This document shows, one piece after another, positions 23,411 through 32,077 of a DNA stretch of 36,510 nt. Source of the DNA: Prevotella sp. (lineage in GTDB: Bacteria > Bacteroidota > Bacteroidia > Bacteroidales > Bacteroidaceae); contig JAGCPK010000055.1 of assembly GCA_017965725.1 (NCBI GenBank), positions 1 through 36,510 of the forward strand. The letters run 5' to 3'. The notes below the pieces were generated by a model. It was not told the DNA's origin and searched no databases. It saw only the letters and a list, made by a program, of their open reading frames with translations. Numbering within the stretch: position 1 is the stretch's first letter; every line of letters starts with the position of its first letter. The position numbers and the translations under genes were made by a program.

Positions 23411-23531
23411 GTCATCTCGACTAAGCGAAGCGCATGGGTCATCTCGACTAAGCGAAGCGCATGGGTCATCTCGACTAAGCGAAGCGCATGGAGAGATCTC
23501 AAGAGATGTCTCGACAACGCTCGACATGACA
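23411..23531. repeat. Triplicated 27-bp repeat with inverted flank between trpD and trpC
   Basis: Three perfect tandem copies of a 27-bp unit lie at 23411-23437, 23438-23464 and 23465-23491. The unit starts GTCATCTCGACTAAGCGAAG and ends CGCATGG. A flank (23492-23531) follows with the palindrome GAGATCTC and a right end TCGACATGACA that is the near-inverse of the unit's left end GTCATCTCGA. The form is that of a small palindromic intergenic element (REP-like). Both strands stay open through it, but the repeated translated peptides are not believed to be coding. Confidence 0.85.
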
Positions 23532-23545
23532 GAAAGGAATGAAAT

Positions 23546-24331
23546 ATGGATATACTCGAAGAGATTGTAGCCCATAAGCGGTTGGAGGTTGAGCGTTTCA
23601 AAGCGCAACTCAGCGAACGAGAGATCCATCGTCTGGTGGAGCCGTTGATGGCGACTGACGTGCCATCGATGTCGCAGGCTCTGACGGCTTCCGACTCAGG
23701 CATCATCGCCGAGTTCAAACGTAAGTCACCGTCCAAGGGCTGGATCAAGGAAGAGGGAAAGGCTGACGTCATCCCCTTCTCCTACCAACAGAATGGTGCT
23801 GCTGCACTGAGCATCCTCACCGATGAGAATTATTTCGGAGGCTGTGATGAATTCATCCGCACAGCACGGACATCTGGCGTGACGATACCCATACTCTACA
23901 AGAATTTCGTCATCGACGAATACCAACTCTTCCAGGCACGGCTCTGTGGGGCGAGTGCAGTGCTGCTCATCGCTGCCGACCTGACGAAAGTAGCGTGCAA
24001 GACCCTCCTTCATACCGCCCACGAACTGGGACTTGAAGTATTACTGGAGATGCACGCTGAGCCGGAACTGGAATATGCAGAACTGGAGCCCGATATGTGT
24101 GGTATCAACAACCGTAACCTCGGCTCATTCGTTACCGATGTACAGAATTCCTTCCGTCTCGCAGAACTGCTTCCCAAAGATGCAGTGAAGGTCAGCGAGA
24201 GTGGAATCTCGAATCCCGACATCGTCCGTAACCTACGCCAAGCCGGTTTCCGAGGGTTCCTTATCGGCGAGAACTTCATGAAGACAGCCGAGCCTGGTCA
24301 GGCACTTAACGACTTTATTCAGAAGATATGA
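23546..24331 (+). CDS. trpC: Indole-3-glycerol phosphate synthase
   Basis: TrpC closes the indole ring from CdRP. The 261-residue TIM-barrel protein starts MDILEEIVAHKRLEVER, has IIAEFKRKSPSKGWI (E56, K58), the general-acid K119 in PILYKNFVIDEYQ, the Glu in EVLLEMHAE, GINNRNL, and SESGIS. The residue after K119 is Asn where Asp is common (KDF); it is not one of the catalytic residues. It overlaps trpF by four bases (ATGA). It is not fused to TrpF, unlike in E. coli. Confidence 0.95.
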   Translation: MDILEEIVAHKRLEVERFKAQLSEREIHRLVEPLMATDVPSMSQALTASDSGIIAEFKRKSPSKGWIKEEGKADVIPFSYQQNGAAALSILTDENYFGGCDEFIRTARTSGVTIPILYKNFVIDEYQLFQARLCGASAVLLIAADLTKVACKTLLHTAHELGLEVLLEMHAEPELEYAELEPDMCGINNRNLGSFVTDVQNSFRLAELLPKDAVKVSESGISNPDIVRNLRQAGFRGFLIGENFMKTAEPGQALNDFIQKI

Positions 24332-25035
24332 TGATCAAGGCTGCGATGAAGAGAGAGCAAAGCCAAACTTGTTTGGGCTTAGCCGAGCGTGAGCAGGCTC
24401 GACGAGAAAAATCTTTTCTCGTCAAGGTTTGTGGCATGCGTGATGTGGAGAACATCCGCGAGGTGGAGGCTTTGGGCATCGACCTGATGGGCTTTATCTT
24501 CTGGCCCAAGTCCAGCCGTTTCGTCAGTGAGCGCCCTGCCTATCTGCCCACAAGATGCAAACGTGTCGGGGTGTTCGTCGATGAGGATATTGAACAGGTA
24601 CGGCACATGGCCGACGACTATGACCTCGACATTATCCAACTCCATGGCTCTGAATCGCCGGAATACGCCAGTCAACTCCGTGAATGGGAAGTCATCAAGG
24701 CCTTTAACATCGCTACGACAGAGGATTTAAAGACAACGAAACCCTACGAAGGTATTGTTGACTGTTTTCTCTTCGACACACGGATGCCCCTCGAGGAAAA
24801 AGGGGACGGACTTGCGCCTGGGGGCACAGGGAAAAAGTTCGACTGGAACGTGCTCTCAGCCTATGATGGCACGACCCCCTTCCTACTCAGTGGCGGCATC
24901 GGCCCTGATGATGCTGAGCGCGTAAAAGCCATACACTATCCCAAGTGCATCGGCATAGATCTCAACTCCCGCTTTGAGATAGCACCAGGGCTTAAGGATG
25001 TTAACACCCTCGCCCGTTTCCTCAAAGCACTATAA
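24328..25035 (+). CDS. trpF: Phosphoribosylanthranilate isomerase with odd N-terminal extension
   Basis: TrpF isomerises PRA to CdRP. From residue 31 the protein is canonical: LVKVCGMRD with catalytic Cys35, GFIFWPKSSRFV, KRVGVFVDE, IIQLHGSE, a late LFDT with the catalytic-type Asp, LLSGGIGPDD, and IGIDLNSRFEIAPGLKD. Normal TrpF proteins start at or just before this LVKVCG. Here about 29 extra residues (MMIKAAMKREQSQTCLGLAE, then REQARREKSF) precede it, and the DNA encoding them carries two hairpins. No ATG or GTG lies in frame just before LVKVCG; only TTG at L16 could serve. The ATG at 24328 overlaps the trpC stop as ATGA, so the extension is probably translated. Confidence 0.93.
   Translation: MMIKAAMKREQSQTCLGLAEREQARREKSFLVKVCGMRDVENIREVEALGIDLMGFIFWPKSSRFVSERPAYLPTRCKRVGVFVDEDIEQVRHMADDYDLDIIQLHGSESPEYASQLREWEVIKAFNIATTEDLKTTKPYEGIVDCFLFDTRMPLEEKGDGLAPGGTGKKFDWNVLSAYDGTTPFLLSGGIGPDDAERVKAIHYPKCIGIDLNSRFEIAPGLKDVNTLARFLKAL
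24360..24423. repeat. Hairpin-rich insertion-like segment at the 5' end of trpF
   Basis: A perfect 10-bp stem GACGAGAAAA (24401-24410) / TTTTCTCGTC (24414-24423) with loop ATC ends exactly at the conserved TrpF core. An imperfect hairpin is seen upstream at 24360-24380 (AAGCCAAAC ... TTTGGGCTT). The reading frame of trpF runs through both. Confidence 0.6.
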
Positions 25036-25055
25036 ATGAATCCCTAGACAAACAG

Positions 25056-25086
25056 CAAATTGTCAAATTGTAAATTGTATAATTGT
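25056..25086. repeat. AAATTGT tandem repeat spacer between trpF and trpA
   Basis: CAAATTGT twice (25056-25071), then AAATTGT (25072-25078) and AATTGT (25081-25086). It makes up most of the 61-nt gap before trpA. Confidence 0.65.
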
Positions 25087-25096
25087 AAATATCAAG

Positions 25097-25876
25097 ATGA
25101 ACAAGATTAATACACTATTCGCCGAAAGGCCACAAGACAAGAAATTCCTCAGTCTTTATTTCTGCGCCGGTAGTCCGACACTTGAAGGAACGGGCGACGT
25201 GATAAAAACCATGCAACGCCGGGGTATTGACTTCATCGAGGTCGGCATCCCTTTCAGCGATCCGTTGGCTGACGGTCCCGTCATCCAGAGTGCCGCCACC
25301 CAGGCGCTGAAGAACGGCATGAATCTCAAGACACTCTTCGCCCAACTCAGTGAGATCAAGAATGAAGTCACCATCCCCCTCATTCTTATGGGTTACCTCA
25401 ATCCTATTCTGCACTACGGCATCGAGGCATTTTGTCAGTCTTGTGCTGACAGCGGTGTATCTGGCATGATTATCCCCGATCTACCCTTCAAGGACTATCA
25501 GGACATTGTGAAGCCCATCGCCGACAAATACGACCTACGCGTCATCATGCTCATCACGCCCGAGACCAGTGAGGAACGCATCCGCTTCATTGACGACAAT
25601 ACGGATGGCTTCATTTATATGGTGTCATCTGCTGCTATCACAGGTGCACAGAAATCGTTCGACGATGCCAAACAAGAATACTTCCGTCGTATCAACGCCA
25701 TGAACCTGCGCAACCCCCGTATGATTGGGTTCGGTATCAGCAACAAGCAGACCCTCAAGGCTGCACAAGATAATGCCGCAGGCGCCATCATCGGTTCCAA
25801 GTTCGTTACTCTACTTAATGAGAGCAAGGATGCCGACGAAGCCCTCGACAAACTCTTCGAAGCCCTCGAAAAATAA
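25097..25876 (+). CDS. trpA: Tryptophan synthase alpha chain
   Basis: TrpA cleaves indole-3-glycerol phosphate and channels indole to TrpB. The 259-residue TIM-barrel protein has catalytic E48 in [19 protein letters not shown] and D59 in [21 protein letters not shown], and GFGISNKQT. The usual YLVSRAGVTG is MVSSAAITG, a variation in a loop region. It is the last gene of the trp operon and is followed by a strong terminator. Confidence 0.96.
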   Translation: MNKINTLFAERPQDKKFLSLYFCAGSPTLEGTGDVIKTMQRRGIDFIEVGIPFSDPLADGPVIQSAATQALKNGMNLKTLFAQLSEIKNEVTIPLILMGYLNPILHYGIEAFCQSCADSGVSGMIIPDLPFKDYQDIVKPIADKYDLRVIMLITPETSEERIRFIDDNTDGFIYMVSSAAITGAQKSFDDAKQEYFRRINAMNLRNPRMIGFGISNKQTLKAAQDNAAGAIIGSKFVTLLNESKDADEALDKLFEALEK

Positions 25877-25893
25877 AAGGTTCAGATTTACTT

Positions 25894-25922
25894 AGGACTG
25901 GCAGTGATGCCAGTCCTTTTTT
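25894..25922 (+). terminator. Intrinsic terminator of the trp operon
   Basis: Perfect 9-bp arms AGGACTGGC (25894-25902) and GCCAGTCCT (25909-25917), loop AGTGAT, then a T run. Confidence 0.88.
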
Positions 25923-25953
25923 GAATGATAACACAAACAAAAGACAGAAATAC

Positions 25954-25984
25954 TTGGTAGATATAAAAAAAAAAACTATCTTTG
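25954..25984 (+). promoter_or_regulatory. Bacteroidetes-type promoter for the CotH/dockerin/GH3 cluster
   Basis: TTG (25954-25956), a 20-nt spacer with an 11-base A run (25965-25975), and TATCTTTG (25977-25984). The predicted leader is about 57 nt. Confidence 0.75.
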
Positions 25985-26046
25985 CAGCAATTATCGAGTG
26001 ACTCTAACAATAACAAGAAAGAACAATCAAGTTAACACATAAAAGA

Positions 26047-29000
26047 ATGAAACGAAAGGCATTTCTGTGTATGGTGGTCCTGACTGGGCTACTGATGATT
26101 CCCGGGAGGGGAACAGCACAGACGACAAAATCGATCGTTATCAATGAGATCATGGCGTCGAACGCCGGTGTCGTGATGAGCCCGGCAACGAACTTCGACG
26201 GCTGGATTGAACTGTACAACCCAACTGAGGAGTCTATCAACCTCTCCGGCATGTACCTTAGCGACAATGCCGACGACCTGACACGATGGAATATGCCCGC
26301 CAACGTCGGCACCATCCCCGCCAAAGGATTCCTCGTGGTGTGGTTAGGTTCTAACGACATCCTATTTAATCAGGCACCCTTCAAACTCGACTGCGACGGA
26401 GGAACCATCTACCTGAGTGATAAAAACGGTAATCTTATCGTCAGCCAGACATATCTCCCGGCTTTAAGCCGCACTGCTTGGGCGCGTAAGACCGATGGCG
26501 GCAGCGAATGGAGTTGGACAGCCAATCCCACGCCCGGTGCAACGAACACAACGTCAGTCTTCGCCACCCAACGACTGGAGGCGCCGGTGGTCAGCGTGGG
26601 AAGCACACTCTTTACCGGTTCCCTGCAGGTGAATGTAGAGATTCCCAGCGGTGCCAAGTTGATGTACACGACCGACGGCAGTGTGCCTACACCGCCACAA
26701 ACATCTACAAACAAGGACTTCAACATTGTTGTCAGAGACAATCCCGGCACGGAGAGCAAAGACGGCATATTCACTATCAATGGCACGTCAAACTACGTGT
26801 TCCGTCTGTTTAAGGACGGCTACCTGCCCAGCGTGCCCGTCACCCGCAGTTATATCTTAAAAGATAAACAATTTACCATTCCTGTCGTTTCCATTGTCGG
26901 CGATGAGAAGTATTATTACGATGACATATGGGGCATCGATGTCGATGGAACAAATGGCAAAACCGGCAATAACAGAGACTACCCCGTGAACTGGAATATG
27001 CCATGGGACCGTCCCGTCAACTTCAGTTTCATCAGCCCGGAAGGTGAGATGTTGTTCAATCAGGACGTGATGACCAGCGTCTCTGGTGGATGGTCACGAC
27101 AAGACACACCCCGTTCATTCAAACTGAAATCAAACAAGGTCTTCGATGGTCTGAACCATTTGGACTATGCCTTCTTCCCTCAGAAGCCCTACATCCGTAA
27201 CAAAGCCCTGCTTGTACGTAATGGTGGCAATGACCCCTCGTGTCGTTTCATGGATCCCGCAATGACCACCATCGTCCATCGTTCCGGTATCGACCTCGAT
27301 GTACAGAGCACATTGCAGGTGGCAGAGTATATCAACGGCGAGTTCCGAGGTGTGCTGAACCTGCGCGAACCGAACAACGACAAGTTCGTCTATGCCAACA
27401 GAGGCAATGGTGACGAAGAGATAGACTACTTTGAGAATTTCCAATTCACCGACGGCACTAGCGATGCGTGGTGGCGCCTCATGGATCTGAGCGAGAGCAT
27501 CAACGACAACGGTGTCTATGACGAGGTGAAGCAATTGTTGGACATCGACGAGTTTACCAACTATATGGCGACAGAGATGTTCCTTGGCAACAGCGACTGG
27601 CCCAACAACAACGTGAAGGGCTACCGCAGTCGGGATGACGGGCGGTTCCGTTTCATCCTCTTCGATCTGGACCAGATATTCAACCGTTGGTGTCCGATGA
27701 ACCACCTCTCCACCCTTGATGGGCAATTTGCCAACGATATGTTGGTGGTACTCCTTCGGAACCTGCTCGGCAACGACATGTATCGTAAGAAGTTCATCGA
27801 CACGTTCTGTATCATCGCCGGCAGTGTCTTTGAGCGAGATCGCGTCACAGCGATGGTCAATGAAATTGCAGACAGCATGCGACCGATGTTGAAACTCGAC
27901 GGACGTTCCCCCGACGGTACCGCCAACGAGATAAAAGAAAAGATGTCGTCGCGCATGAAAGATATACTGGGTCCACAGGGACAACTGGAACAATTCCAGC
28001 CGGCACGACTTGGAGAGCTTAAAAGACAAACCGTCAAGTTGAGTGCCGACACCCCAGATGCCCACATCACCATCAACGGTATCGACGTGCCTTACGCCGA
28101 CTTCAACGGCTATCTCTTCCAGCCCATCCAACTGGAGGCCAAGGCACCTGCCGGTTACCGTTTTGCAGGATGGACTACCGGGGCAGCCAGCGCTTCCAAC
28201 TGTCTCATCGGAACGACCGACACCTGGAAATACTACGACAAGGGCGAGCCTGCATCCAACTGGTACGCCAGCGACTTCAATGACAATTCGTGGGCTTCCG
28301 GTCAGGCACCATTAGGCTATACGATGACGGGGGTGACGACAACTGTCAGTTATGGCTCTGACTCCAGCCAGAAAAACCCAACCACTTATTTCCGTAAGAC
28401 GTTTAATCTCAGTGCTGCACCGTCAAACAATGACCAATTCCTGCTCAACTATCAGATCGATGATGGATTCATTGTCTATGTCAACGGTAAAGAGGCTGGG
28501 CGTTATAACATGCCTGATGGAGAAGTGAGTTTCGACAGTTTCTCTTCATCCTACGCCGGCGGCGAGCCCCTGACGGGAACCCTTGGACTGTCACCTTCAC
28601 TCTTTAAGAGTGGCAACAATGTCATCGCCGTGGAGGTTCATAACAATCAGTACGCCTCCAGTGATCTCTTCTGGGCCGCCGAACTGGATACCACTGTCGG
28701 TACATCATCAGAAGGCTTTGTCTCGACAGAGTCCGTCATGAATCTGCCTACAGGTTCTACCGTGAACCTCATCGCCACCTTCACAAAACTCTCCGAGAAT
28801 GAAAGCCTGGCACAACATGTCGCTCCGCTACGTGTCAATGAGGTGAGTGCTGCCAACAGCATGTACGTCAACGACAGGTTCAAGCACAACGACTGGTTTG
28901 AGATCTACAACACCACCGACACCGACCTCAACGTGGCAGGACTTTATATCAGTGACGACGAGGACAACCCGATGAAATACCAAATTCCCACAGGCGGCAT

Positions 29001-30390
29001 ATTGAACACTATCATCCCCGCTCACGGACACCGCATCGTATGGGCTGACGAGATGGATGCCGTCACACAACTGCATGCCGACTTCAAGTTGAAGAATGAG
29101 GACGACCAACTGATCCTGATTTGTAGCAATGATGACTTCGTGACCAACAATGCAGACTATTTCAACAAGCATCCCGAAATGAAGGATTTTGCCGACGGTA
29201 TCATTTACAAGACTCACCGTGGTGACCAGAGCGTAGGTCGCTATCCAGATGGCAGCAACTCGTTCTACAAGATGTACCGGCCAACCATCGAGCATCCCAA
29301 CGCTCTGACAAGCGACGACACCTTCCTGGGAGAGGACGAAGGACTGACGATCCAAAACAGGGAAGAATTCTCACTGGCATTGGCAGAGGGCTGGAACTGG
29401 ATATCAAACCCGATGGCAGAACCCATTATCACCTCCAAACTGTCAGATTATGCCAACCGCATTGTCGGCAAAGACAACGAAGCCTACAGATCAGCAACCG
29501 GCATGGTAGGAACGCTGAAAGAGTTGGAGACAGGAAATCTGTTTAAGGTGCAGATGCAGCAGGCCGACACCTATACCCATAGCGGTTTCTTCTGCGAAGA
29601 TGGCAAACCTATCATGCTTCGTCCGGGTTGGAACTGGATTGGTTACACCGTAAATGGTGCCCAGACGCTTAATGCCGCCCTGTCGGACTATTTGGCAGAG
29701 GAAGGCGACAAGATGATTGGTCAAAATGGCATTGCCACATACGAGAATGGCAGTTGGCAAGGTACGCTTTCGACGATGGAGACAGGTTTGGGCTATATGC
29801 TATTCACAAAACAAGCAAAGAGTCTGACGTTCAAGACGCCAACAGTGAAGGTCAGGTTGCGCCACAGGACACAGAGCCATGCAGCCCGTACCCGTACAGC
29901 ATCTCTCTTCCGTCCCGTATCCAAGTTTACCTATCCCAACGTGATGGGTGTCATCGCCGAAGTACAGAAAGACAATGAGAAGGTTGAGGCTGATCGCTTC
30001 ACGCTGTTCGCCTACGATGCTGATGGTGAGTGTCGTGGCGAGAGCAAATGGGTGAATGGACTCGCTTACCTGACCCTATATGGTAAGGGTGGTGAGCCTC
30101 TCTCCTACCGCGCCATTGACCTTCTGGACGGCACCGTCTATACCGTCCGCGAGACAATGTCGTTTGCTGAAGGTGTGACTGGCAGTATCAGTCAACCCAT
30201 TGTACTGACATTAGGTATGACGGAAGGCAATGCCACCGTGATTGACGGTGCTCCCGTTGCGCCGACCACTTCTGAGATTGATGGCTATTACAATCTTGAT
30301 GGTACACGTGTGTCTGTCACTGCAGCCCGTCGTGGTATCTACCTCGTGAAATATAAGAATGGCTCATATAAGAAAATCATCGTCAAATAG
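26047..30390 (+). CDS. Large secreted CotH-kinase protein with two lamin-tail domains
   Basis: A 1447-residue exported protein. A signal peptide covers 1-24 (ending RGTAQ). Lamin-tail domain 1 spans about 28-150 (IVINEIMASN, DGWIELYNPT, LSDNADD, IPAKGFLVVWL). A chitobiase-C-terminal-like strand region follows (KLMYTTDGSVPT, 204-215). The CotH kinase-like domain covers about 340-640: SFKLKSNK (357-364), LLVRNGGND (388-396), EYINGEFRGVLNLREP, NSDWPNNN (515-522) and ILFDLDQIF (537-545). A jelly-roll-like domain (about 725-880) and lamin-tail 2 (about 928-1050) follow. Two GWNWI segments are at 1115 and 1194. The tail YYNLDGTRVS ... GIYLVKYKNGSYKKIIVK resembles Bacteroidetes type IX sorting tails. 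CotH proteins are atypical secreted kinases. It lies 8 nt from the dockerin-like gene. Confidence 0.88.
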   Translation: MKRKAFLCMVVLTGLLMIPGRGTAQTTKSIVINEIMASNAGVVMSPATNFDGWIELYNPTEESINLSGMYLSDNADDLTRWNMPANVGTIPAKGFLVVWLGSNDILFNQAPFKLDCDGGTIYLSDKNGNLIVSQTYLPALSRTAWARKTDGGSEWSWTANPTPGATNTTSVFATQRLEAPVVSVGSTLFTGSLQVNVEIPSGAKLMYTTDGSVPTPPQTSTNKDFNIVVRDNPGTESKDGIFTINGTSNYVFRLFKDGYLPSVPVTRSYILKDKQFTIPVVSIVGDEKYYYDDIWGIDVDGTNGKTGNNRDYPVNWNMPWDRPVNFSFISPEGEMLFNQDVMTSVSGGWSRQDTPRSFKLKSNKVFDGLNHLDYAFFPQKPYIRNKALLVRNGGNDPSCRFMDPAMTTIVHRSGIDLDVQSTLQVAEYINGEFRGVLNLREPNNDKFVYANRGNGDEEIDYFENFQFTDGTSDAWWRLMDLSESINDNGVYDEVKQLLDIDEFTNYMATEMFLGNSDWPNNNVKGYRSRDDGRFRFILFDLDQIFNRWCPMNHLSTLDGQFANDMLVVLLRNLLGNDMYRKKFIDTFCIIAGSVFERDRVTAMVNEIADSMRPMLKLDGRSPDGTANEIKEKMSSRMKDILGPQGQLEQFQPARLGELKRQTVKLSADTPDAHITINGIDVPYADFNGYLFQPIQLEAKAPAGYRFAGWTTGAASASNCLIGTTDTWKYYDKGEPASNWYASDFNDNSWASGQAPLGYTMTGVTTTVSYGSDSSQKNPTTYFRKTFNLSAAPSNNDQFLLNYQIDDGFIVYVNGKEAGRYNMPDGEVSFDSFSSSYAGGEPLTGTLGLSPSLFKSGNNVIAVEVHNNQYASSDLFWAAELDTTVGTSSEGFVSTESVMNLPTGSTVNLIATFTKLSENESLAQHVAPLRVNEVSAANSMYVNDRFKHNDWFEIYNTTDTDLNVAGLYISDDEDNPMKYQIPTGGILNTIIPAHGHRIVWADEMDAVTQLHADFKLKNEDDQLILICSNDDFVTNNADYFNKHPEMKDFADGIIYKTHRGDQSVGRYPDGSNSFYKMYRPTIEHPNALTSDDTFLGEDEGLTIQNREEFSLALAEGWNWISNPMAEPIITSKLSDYANRIVGKDNEAYRSATGMVGTLKELETGNLFKVQMQQADTYTHSGFFCEDGKPIMLRPGWNWIGYTVNGAQTLNAALSDYLAEEGDKMIGQNGIATYENGSWQGTLSTMETGLGYMLFTKQAKSLTFKTPTVKVRLRHRTQSHAARTRTASLFRPVSKFTYPNVMGVIAEVQKDNEKVEADRFTLFAYDADGECRGESKWVNGLAYLTLYGKGGEPLSYRAIDLLDGTVYTVRETMSFAEGVTGSISQPIVLTLGMTEGNATVIDGAPVAPTTSEIDGYYNLDGTRVSVTAARRGIYLVKYKNGSYKKIIVK

Positions 30391-30398
30391 AACAAGAT

Positions 30399-32045
30399 AT
30401 GAAAAAGATAACGAGTATAGTACTATTGTTCATGCTGGCCGTGATACGCATGTCAGCCCAGGATATCATAGAAATCGTCTATAATGGCTCAGTGGCTTCG
30501 GTCAATATCCCTAGTGGTATGACAGATATTGTCTCATCAGAAAATGGTGCCAACGTCACCATCACCTCTAGCACGACCGACAAGGAGTATATCTACCAAG
30601 TAAAAGGTACATCCACAGACGGTTCACTGACCATCAACAGCGACTATAAACTGACGTTGCAGTTGGCTGGTGTGGCACTGACCAATGCCCACGGAGGTGC
30701 TGCCATCGACGTGGAGTGCGGCAAACGAATTGCCGTGGAGTTGGCTGACGGTACAATAAACACGTTGAGCGATGCTGCCAATGGCGGACAGAAGGCTGCC
30801 TTCTATTTCAAGGGGCATGTTGAGTTCAAAGGCAGTGGAACGCTCAATGTAACGGGAAAAACGAAACATGCCATCAGTGCCAAGGAATACATCGAACTGA
30901 AGAGTTCCACAGGCACCATCAATGTGCTGGGAGCCGTCGGTGACGGTATCCACTGTGGAAAAGGCAAGCCGAACAATGAGAACAACTACTTCCGGATGAA
31001 AGGTGGTATCGTAAATATCATGAACGTGATGAATGACGGTGTCGATAGCGATGACTACGGTGTCATCAGCATCGAAGGTGGTGCCATCAGCCTGAATATT
31101 GGCGACGGTGCGACAGGACTCAAAGCCGACAGTACTGTCACCATCAAGGACGGTATCATCAATATCTCGGTAGTGGGTAATGACAGTAAAGGCATACGTG
31201 CCAACCATACCGTCAATATCCTGGGTGGTAAGACGACCATCATCACAGAAGGCGATGGCACGAAAGGTATCAAGGCCAAGCGTGATGAGGATAACGTTCT
31301 CAATGGCGGCTTCCTCAATATCAGTGGTGGTGAACTCTCCATCCAATGTACTGGCGGCAACTTGATCACCGAGTCAGAAACCACCAAGTGCGTTGCCATC
31401 AGTGTCGATGCTGACTTACAGCAGACGGCAGGCAACGTGGATATCACGGTGATGGGTCTCGAGGCGATAGGTTGCACCGTTGATGGTAACAAGACCTACA
31501 AGGGCGGAACCTTCAACATCCAGGAAGTACCCTGGCAGATCAAGACAAAGGATTGTCAGTACGACATGTCGGTCTATGTGGCTGTCAGCAACAATGATGT
31601 CATACTCACAGACTACAGTGACATCGTTATTGGTGCATTCATCGGCGATGTGTGCATGGGCTATTCCGTCTTTACGGAGGCAGGCTATGGCATTATCCGT
31701 GTGAGGAGCAACGACACCTCAGCACAGCCTGTCACCCTGAAACTCTACGACTATGTGTCTCAGGAAGAATATACCCCCACTGTCTCCAATGCCATTACCT
31801 TCCAGTCCAATGGCACTGCAGGAGACCCCAGCCATCCTGTCACACTGAGTTACGATCCACCCCTCAAAGGTGATGCAAATAATGACAACATCGTGGACGC
31901 CGCCGATATTGTAGAGATAGTGAATGCCATGGCAGGCAAGCCCTCATCCAACTACAACGAGAAGTTGGCGAATACCAATCACGACAATGTCGTTAACGTT
32001 GCGGACATCATCTGGATTGTCAATCACATCACGGCAAACAAATAA
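30399..32045 (+). CDS. Cthe_2159-like carbohydrate-binding beta-helix protein with dockerin-like C-terminus
   Basis: A 548-residue secreted protein with a signal peptide (1-20, ending MSAQ). Residues about 40-370 show repeating short strands with GG, DG and TI patterns (AISAKEYIELKSSTGTINV, GDGIHCGKG, NDGVDSDDYGVISIEGGAI, DSKGIRANHTVNILGGKTTI), typical of the Cthe_2159/DUF4353 carbohydrate-binding beta-helix family. The last 58 residues (from 491) contain two EF-hand-type loops, GDANNDNIVDAADI (491-504) and TNHDNVVNVADI (526-537), the pattern of a dockerin duplicated repeat. The protein probably binds a polysaccharide and docks by calcium to a partner. No cohesin gene is in the window. It is cotranscribed with the CotH gene and probably with GH3. 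Confidence 0.85.
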   Translation: MKKITSIVLLFMLAVIRMSAQDIIEIVYNGSVASVNIPSGMTDIVSSENGANVTITSSTTDKEYIYQVKGTSTDGSLTINSDYKLTLQLAGVALTNAHGGAAIDVECGKRIAVELADGTINTLSDAANGGQKAAFYFKGHVEFKGSGTLNVTGKTKHAISAKEYIELKSSTGTINVLGAVGDGIHCGKGKPNNENNYFRMKGGIVNIMNVMNDGVDSDDYGVISIEGGAISLNIGDGATGLKADSTVTIKDGIINISVVGNDSKGIRANHTVNILGGKTTIITEGDGTKGIKAKRDEDNVLNGGFLNISGGELSIQCTGGNLITESETTKCVAISVDADLQQTAGNVDITVMGLEAIGCTVDGNKTYKGGTFNIQEVPWQIKTKDCQYDMSVYVAVSNNDVILTDYSDIVIGAFIGDVCMGYSVFTEAGYGIIRVRSNDTSAQPVTLKLYDYVSQEEYTPTVSNAITFQSNGTAGDPSHPVTLSYDPPLKGDANNDNIVDAADIVEIVNAMAGKPSSNYNEKLANTNHDNVVNVADIIWIVNHITANK

Positions 32046-32077
32046 TAATAGTATAAAACCAAAAACAAGAACTGACA

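Noticed and set aside
23411-23491. CRISPR-like array
   Set aside because: The three 27-bp units are directly abutting, without spacers, and there are no cas genes.
23322-23570. Plus-strand ORF encoding a repeated SRLSEAHGS peptide (and its minus-strand counterpart)
   Set aside because: It is only the triplicated 27-bp intergenic repeat translated in an open frame, overlapping the ends of trpD and trpC.
27130-28131. 333-codon minus-strand open frame inside the CotH gene
   Set aside because: Antisense shadow; the plus strand encodes the conserved CotH domain here.
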